A DNA stretch of 64,000 nt. It comes from Hypericum androsaemum (lineage: Eukaryota; Streptophyta; Magnoliopsida; Malpighiales; Hypericaceae). The stretch's first letter is position 1. The number at the start of each line of letters is the position of its first letter. This document shows positions 58,203-64,000 of this stretch, piece after piece. The stretch is from the NCBI GenBank assembly GCA_963995505.1, contig OZ023190.1:12766092-12830091 (forward strand), given 5' to 3'. A program made the position numbers and the translations under genes. Under the pieces are notes generated by a model. The model searched no databases, was not told where the DNA came from, and was given only the letters and a program-made list of their open reading frames with translations.

Positions 58203-58620
58203 GCGAGAGTCTGGACGTAGGCGTCGATCATCTGCTGCTTGGAGGCACCCTCGCCGCCAGGCTTGTCCATGACGATGAGCCAGTGCTGGTAGTCTCATCC
58301 TGGGAACATCGGCGCCATCTCATTCGGGGGCCTCTCGCTGAACTTGCCACCACTCGAGTTCAGGGGCGAGTATGTCACCCCGCCACCTGCACGGAACACC
58401 CAATACCGGATAGGACCTACCCGCCCGCTCGTGGCGCACAGGGCAGCGGAGAGAACGGAGTGCGGAGAGAAGGAAAGGACTGCCGGGGACCTCGACGGCT
58501 GGGTTATGGCTCTCGAGGCCCCGAATGAGATGTCTGTGGAGACGAGCCATCTCGAGAGGAGGATGAGGTTTACATGGCGGGTCACCGTCGAGGTAACGGA
58601 TCGACGGGTTGTTGGCTCTG
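58203..58620 (-). pseudogene. MORF/DAG-like organellar RNA-editing factor, 5' gene fragment
   Basis: On the minus strand: a Ser/Arg-rich N-terminus (STDISFGASRAITQPSRSPA), then TYSPLNSSGGKFSERPPNEM, APMFPG, an in-frame TGA where Cys is expected, DYQHWLIVMDKPGGEGASKQ and QMIDAYVQTLA. These are the first conserved blocks of the plant MORF (DAG-like) family, chloroplast or mitochondrial proteins that bind PPR editing factors. The rest of the MORF box (the SCERYFGFGCEI region) is missing, and the match ends near the position where an intron would be expected. With the stop and truncation it is a non-functional fragment, lying between minisatellite arrays. Confidence 0.85.
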
Positions 58621-58635
58621 AGCTGTCATGGAATA

Positions 58636-59000
58636 CAGAAGAATGAAACCAATATCCTAGAACAAGGATACCAATATCGGAGAAGAATGAACCAATATTT
58701 TATAACAAGGATACCAATATTTGAGAAGAATGAAACCAATATCCTAGAACAAGGATACCAATATCCGAAAAGAATGAAACCATTACAATTTAAATGGTAT
58801 ACATGTTCATTTATAATGTAAGATAAAATATTTTTAAATATATATAGGAGGATACCAATATCATAGATGAAAGATACCAATATTAAACAAGAACCATACC
58901 AATATTAGAATATAATGATACCAATAATATAGAAGCAGGATACCAATATCTGAGAAGAAGGATACCAATATCAGAATAGATTGAAACCAATACCATTCAA
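58636..59000 (-). repeat. Minisatellite on GATATTGG (minus strand), upstream of the MORF fragment
   Basis: Repeats of 'gataccaatatc(n)gagaagaa...' on the plus strand, i.e. GATATTGGTATCC on the strand that encodes the MORF fragment. Unit length varies around 20-33 bp. Confidence 0.88.
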
Positions 59001-60044
59001 ATGGTTTGTTAATAGTGATTTGCCAATATTGCCATTCCTTGTCATTCAATCCCCTTTGATCCCCTTCAGTGGAAATAAGGCTTGTCCTCACTGAATTTGA
59101 ACCCTTTCAATGGAGAATGGATTGAGTGGGGACTAAAGAAATTTAGTCCATAGGTGGGGACTATTTTTTGGACCGTTAGATGAGATGTGGTGCCCAAATT
59201 TTTAAATCTAATGGTTAAAAACCATTAAGGGACTTTTTAGTCATTTTCAATCAAAAAAATATCAATTTCTACTAAAATTAGTTTTCTCTTTCCTGAGAAT
59301 TAGTACTCTCTCTCCCAACCTCCTACACAGTTTTTATATTTCCAAGATTTATGACAGTTCTCCTTCCATATTCTCTCTTTTCCCACCCACTTTCCCTCTC
59401 TCCCCGTTTCTCCCTCTTCCTCTCCGTGGTCTCCTTCTCTCTCTCCGTGGTTACCCATCCTCCATGACCAACCTCTGTGACCCTTCGTGACCAACCTTCC
59501 GCCCCAATTGCCATGGTTACCCACCGTGACCAACCTCTCCATCTCTTCTCCTTCTCCTCGCATTCCTGTGGGAAAGTTGACTATAGCCGGTGACCTCTCC
59601 ATCTCTTCCCCTTCTCCTCGTATACCAGTGGCCATACCGTTCTCCTCTCCATCTTATCTCCCTCTCCTTTGCCGCGTTTAGTTCTTTGTGGTAAAGTTAG
59701 GTTCTTTGTAGTTTTGGCTTTCTAGGTTTTCATTTTTTGTGGTAAAATTTGGTTCTTTAATGGTTGGTACTGAGATTTATTTGTATGGTTGTTGTGTTTC
59801 TAGATCTAGTGCACACGTTTTCTTACCTGCCGAGAGATCTTAAATTTATTGATTATAATAGTAACATTGGCTGAAAAGAGTGAGTGTCTGCCCCAGTTTC
59901 AAATTTGGTTCTTGGAATTGAAGTAATTTTTGGTTGGTAAGAGAGCATGTTAGAGAGGGGAGGGACGATGAAGATGGGAATAGTTTTGTGAGTTCAAACC
60001 TCATGTCCCTCTTTTATTAGCTTGTTCTTATATCAATTTTATTC
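59001..60044. other. Element interior: terminal-like motif, CT-rich tract, spacer
   Basis: 59176-59240 has 'accgttagatga...aatctaatggttaaaaaccatt'. 59280-59690 is pyrimidine-rich with a ~60-bp internal duplication around 'cctctccatctcttc.cctt'. No protein is recognised. Confidence 0.4.
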
Positions 60045-61255
60045 AGATTGATATTTGTTTGAACCTGTTTAGATATTGGTTTGTAGATGTACTGATACTG
60101 GTTTGAAACTGTATCGATATTGGTTTGCGTCTGTATTGACATTGGTTGTGTATGTATCGATATTGGTTTGATTCTGAGTTGATATTGATTTGGGTATATA
60201 TTGATATTGGTTTAACTCTGTTATGATATTGGTTTTACTCTGTCATGATATTAGTTTTACTCTGTAATGACATTAGTTTTAGTCTATTATTATGTTAGTT
60301 TTACTCCGTTATGATAATGGTTTTAGTCTGTGATTATATTGGTTTCAGTCTGTGGTGATATTAGTTTTCGTATGATCTAATACTAGTATCATTCCTTTTT
60401 GTTGTATGATAGGATGAGGGGGATGACTTTTTTTACAACGATGAAAAAGGAAATAAGGAGGATGATGAGGACGAAGAGGATGAAAATGAATCTCGATTGG
60501 AGCACTTGAATAAAAAGAGAAAAAAGAATAATGAGGAGCATAAAGAGGATGTTGGAATAAAGAACGTTGTTCTTGAGGATGAAGCAAAGAAGAAGGTTTA
60601 TATCAGAACTAGGAAGTTGACTAGGGTTTAACAGATATGACTTGTGTTTTGACTGATATTGTACGGACATTTTCTAATGGATATGAGCTTGTTTCAGACT
60701 TATTTTATTTGTCAGTTTCATTTTAACGTTATTGTATTGATATTAGTTTTAGTCTATAAAGATATTGGTTTGAGTATGTTTTATGTATGGTTTGAGTCTG
60801 TGTTGATGTTGGTTTCAATATGTGTAGATATTGGTTTGAGTCTCTAACGATATTGGCTTTCAGCTGTAGAGATATTAGTTTTCAGCTGTAGAGATATTTG
60901 TTTCAGATGTACTGATATTAGTTTTCAGGTGTATTTATATTAGTTTTCATCTGCAGAGATATTGGTTTTCAGCTGTATAGATATTGGTCTTCAGGTCTAT
61001 TGAGATTATTTTTCAGGTCTACTGAGATTGGTATTTAGGTGTATTGGTATTGTTTTACTTTGAATGATATTGGTAGTCCGAATTTGACATCCCATATGCC
61101 TAGCGATATTGGTTTTGTTCGGCAGCAATATTTATTGTATTTTTTTATGGTACCGATTTTGATTTTGAGCTGAAATAATATTTTGTTATGGTTTAAAAGA
61201 TATTGGTTTTCTGATGTGGAGATATTGGTTTTAAGATATACCAATATCATCATAG
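60045..61255 (+). repeat. Minisatellite on GATATTGG (plus strand)
   Basis: Dozens of diverged ~20-25-bp units of the form GATATTGGTTTNAGTCTGT, interrupted at 60413-60631 by an exon-like open segment. Orientation switches at about 61250. Confidence 0.92.
60413..60631 (+). other. Acidic/basic exon-like open segment within the minisatellite
   Basis: An AG acceptor (TATGATAG|) is followed by 72 open codons and TAA: DEGDDFFYNDEKGNKEDDED, then E/D-rich, then a basic cluster HLNKKRKKNN, ending YIRTRKLTRV. The highly charged composition with an NLS-like patch suggests the last exon of a nuclear protein, possibly a transposase or host gene. I cannot name the family. Confidence 0.4.
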
Positions 61256-61339
61256 AAGGATATCTATTTCATTCGGCTTGTATACCATAAGTTCAAATTT
61301 AAGATAAGCTAAAAATATTTCTGAATGTTAATAAATAAC

Positions 61340-62075
61340 ATGATGTTAACTTTTGACAATATCAAGAAAGCTGAAAACCAATATAATCACAGCCAAAAAC
61401 CAATGTCACAGAAACTACAAACCAATAACTATACAGCTTACAACCAATAACAATACTGCTAAAAACTAATATCACTACAACGTAAAACCAATATCAATAC
61501 ATTATCAAACCAATATCAATACAATGTCAAACCAATATCAATACAGCGTCAAACCAATATCAATAAAATGTCAAACCAATATCAATACAGCGTCAAACCA
61601 ATATCAATATAGCATCAAAAATAGTTTAGTGGTCGATTCAAATCTATGTCCATGCAATTTTTCTTGTATTATCTCCTGGTTCTGACATCAGTATGACTGG
61701 GTTGTTGCTTCTGTTTTGTCTTCTGATGCTTTGCCATTGCTTTTTGTCGACCAACGTCATTACTGCTTTTCAATCTCTTTCTTGACTTGTTCAGATTTGC
61801 ACATTTCTTTATACATTTTCTCCATGCTTTGGATGTTGTCTTAACATCTTCACATTGTTATGCTTGAGGCGTTGGTGTACCTTGAAATGGAAATGTTTTA
61901 ATGTTTAGTAAAAAGATGACAATAAATCAAGTAACGATTAACGAATTCAAGTGAGCGATGTTTACCAATATCAATAAAGCTAAAACCAATGTCTATATAG
62001 CGACAAACAAATATCACTAAAGCTACAAACCACTATCAATAAAGATGGAAACCAATATTAATAATGCCTCAAAGC
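61340..62075 (-). repeat. Minisatellite on GATATTGG (minus strand)
   Basis: On the plus strand, repeats of CCAATATCAATACAGCGTCAAA (22 bp, most regular at 61480-61620). It is interrupted at 61621-61930 by an exon-like segment on the minus strand. Confidence 0.92.
61679..61880 (-). other. Basic exon-like segment within the minisatellite
   Basis: The minus strand has an acceptor-like TTTCAAG| at 61881, then PQA, a TAA (CAA expected), and an open run QCEDVKTTSKAWRKCIKKCA, NLNKSRKRLKSSNDVGRQKA ... SHTDVRTRR, then TAA. Lys/Arg-rich, nuclear-type tail. Family unknown. It faces the 60413-60631 segment convergently. Confidence 0.35.
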
Positions 62076-62080
62076 AACTA

Positions 62081-64000
62081 TGTCACGACCCAAATTCGGG
62101 GTCGGTGACCGGCGCTAGACTCTAACCCGTTTACAAAACTAAATAAGTCTAGCCAGCCTCAAAATATATTTTGACTTTACAAAGTCTCATTCAAATAAAA
62201 TTATTCTTTACATTTATTTCAGGATCAAATTGAACTCGGTGGCTACGGAGCTGCTAGACAAAGAACCTACAAAACTGGAGAGAGGGGGGGAGGGGGATGA
62301 GTATTTTGGAATACTCTGTAAGTACATAGAACATAACATATCAGTTATGTCAGATACATGTGGGAGAGACAGAACTTAACTATGTCTCACATCAAACCTA
62401 ACCAATACGAACACAAAGCTAAGACAACAAAAGACCATCTCACAAATAAGGTCATCAAGCAATCACATATCAAACATAACCAAAATTTCAGATAGACCTT
62501 CACAAACATATAACACATATCGGATGGACTTCAGATAGGACTAGATAGTGTGACTCCCATACCGACACGAAGATACCATATCTTAAAGGCGCCATCAGAA
62601 ACTAACCCGCCGGCCAAACATATCATATCATATCAGAATCCTTGTATCCTCAGTATATGTGCACATATGCCAACAGCCCCGGTTGGTCACGGGTAGACCT
62701 CATCATCCGCCATCCACAAACAATGTACTAAACATACCAAAATTTACATAGACCAAAATATATTGGTCACATATTCACAAACATATCAAAGTAGCCCCAA
62801 GATAGGAAATGCATATTCTCTAGCTGGCCATACACATATGCCACGCATTTCACAAATCTGACCCAAGTAAGACTAAACATAACACAAATGAACAAGATGA
62901 ATTCATAAACAAAACTCATATGCATGAGACGCACATACTTAAGTCCTCAAACATACACATGTAACAAACAAACTAAAGCTGTCATGTTCTATATACTTAC
63001 ACTAATGAAGACCGCTCTGCAAATGCTCATTCCCGATTCAATTCTCCTTTCACTTTGGATCTTCATCCAGTCCTTCTTTTCAAGTTTATTTCTTCCACCA
63101 AGAACCTTGTGGAAGCTTCACATACTCTGTATAATAATTTCCAATCACAAAGTGAGGTCAGCTCCTCGCTTCTCCAAGCAAATCATTTCCACCACTTGAA
63201 AATAACCAACTTTGGCACAATCGACTACCAACATCACACATGACTTAAGTCCATCAAAGTATCACAATTTCTTTCAAACCTTGGTCACTTATCAACTAAC
63301 CCACATGTACATAACCTGAACACTAACCATTCATGACCAGAAGTTTACGCAAGGATCTGTTTTGCCCAACCGAATTCACACCGAGTACATGACAAGCTCA
63401 ATCGCATCTAACTTCAGAAAGTAGCCCATATAACTCAATATTATACAAGACCAAGTCCATGTCTTCATCAATATAACACTTTTCTATTCTTTCATCATCA
63501 CACCAACTCCAAAAACCAACTTATAATTCCAAATAATTCACTTACCAAGTCGTTACTCTCAAACGACCTCAATTCTGAACTCCGGCAGATAGTCCATCTT
63601 CAAATCATACTTTGAGGACGATTCGTTTATCCAAATCAGACATATAATATATCATTAGAAAGCTCTTTAAGTCCTATACAATTTGTATGAAGATACAAAC
63701 TCAAATTCGGAGTTCAAATAGACTTACCAAATACTTCTTTCCAACTACCTCGATTGTATACTCTAGCAAATAGTCTATTGTCCAAAATATATTTTAGGCT
63801 GATTACTTAATCAAATCATGACATATAATATATGGTTAGAAAGATCTTGAAGTTCTCTACAACTTTCATCATGAAAGTCCAATTCTAAGCCAAAGGATAC
63901 TTACCGAATATTTCTTTGTCCACTAGCTCACTTGTATACTCCAGTTATTAGTCTGCCATTCAAAACCAATTTCTCATTGATTCCTTAATCCAAATAGGAC
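62081..64000 (+). mobile_element. Left end of an LTR-type element, truncated by the window
   Basis: Begins TGTCACGACCCAAATTCGGG, a TG-starting motif seen at the start of LTRs in several plant retrotransposon families as remembered. It interrupts the minisatellite at 62080. No coding domain is seen in 1.9 kb, so it would be a long LTR. The far end is outside the window, so orientation and class are inferred. Confidence 0.5.
63541..64000 (+). repeat. ~180-bp tandem repeat array
   Basis: Three diverged units start with CTTACC at 63541, 63723 and 63900 (lengths 182 and 177 bp; the third is cut). Shared landmarks include 'gacatataatatat' followed by 'ttagaaag', and 'actc..gcaaatagtc'. Confidence 0.85.

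Noticed and set aside
60345..60670. Minus-strand hydrophobic frames as membrane peptides
   Set aside because: Antisense of an acidic/basic plus-strand segment (Glu/Lys codons read as Phe/Leu/Ser).
58636..62075. Regularly spaced ~22-bp repeats resembling a CRISPR array
   Set aside because: The units are diverged, the 'spacers' are part of the repeat, orientation changes within the region, and the context is a plant nuclear genome.

Overview
This is a stretch of flowering-plant nuclear DNA, most likely from a eudicot. It is AT-rich, has two recognisable host genes with plant-specific domain architectures (a PLS-class PPR gene and a leucine-rich-repeat receptor kinase), GT-AG introns, and a dense nest of plant Ty1/copia, Ty3/gypsy, Mutator-like, hAT-like and SINE/LINE sequences. 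Nothing bacterial or viral is present apart from retrotransposons. All calls come from reading the sequence and from the supplied translations; no database search was run.

Layout. 1-765: end of a gypsy LTR related to the element at 50-57 kb. 2562-3052: a tRNA-derived SINE with a headless tandem copy. 3524-3556: the 3' half of a tRNA-Gly. 3710-5296: an intronless PPR gene resembling CRR21 but lacking its C-terminal third. 6.1-14.3 kb: a GC-rich/minisatellite element split by a complete but decayed copia element (7074-14017, TSD AATGG), one LTR of which has swallowed a LINE fragment. 14.4-17.1 kb: two Mutator-like non-autonomous elements. 17245-17840: a candidate two-exon gene for a small secreted cysteine-rich peptide. 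19457-30872: copia element A (TSD ACAAA), interrupted by a rearranged block (22365-28034) holding copia element B head-to-head with a deleted, inverted copy of itself. 30.9-31.9 kb: another Mutator-like element. 32.1-41.3 kb: an LRR receptor-like pseudokinase gene (34848-38783, two exons) lying between two GC-rich/minisatellite arms in opposite orientation, one of which carries a matrix-metalloproteinase gene fragment. 42-44.7 kb: a foldback repeat, an (AT)n tract and another Mutator-like element. 45666-48043: a non-autonomous copia-type element (TSD GTTTG) with no coding capacity. 50090-57101: an Athila-like gypsy element (TSD CTGAT) that keeps gag and protease but no RT, RNase H or integrase. 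57.9-62.1 kb: MORF/DAG-like gene debris, acidic and basic exon-like segments, and minisatellite arrays built on GATATTGG. 62081-64000: start of another LTR-type element with ~180-bp internal tandem repeats.

How it fits together. The host genes are isolated and share no pathway, though the PPR copy and the MORF fragment both derive from organellar RNA-editing families. Most of the window is layered transposition: Mutator-like elements in an intron and between genes, a hAT-like MITE inside gypsy gag, copia inside a minisatellite, copia inside copia. Most internal stops that can be assigned in the copia elements are C-to-T or G-to-A type changes, as expected for long-methylated, deaminating DNA.

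The least explained material is the group of elements that combine a pyrimidine-rich tract, a GC-rich exon-like segment (two recognisable gene fragments) and an array of ~22-bp repeats whose orientation tracks the coding strand of the neighbouring segment.
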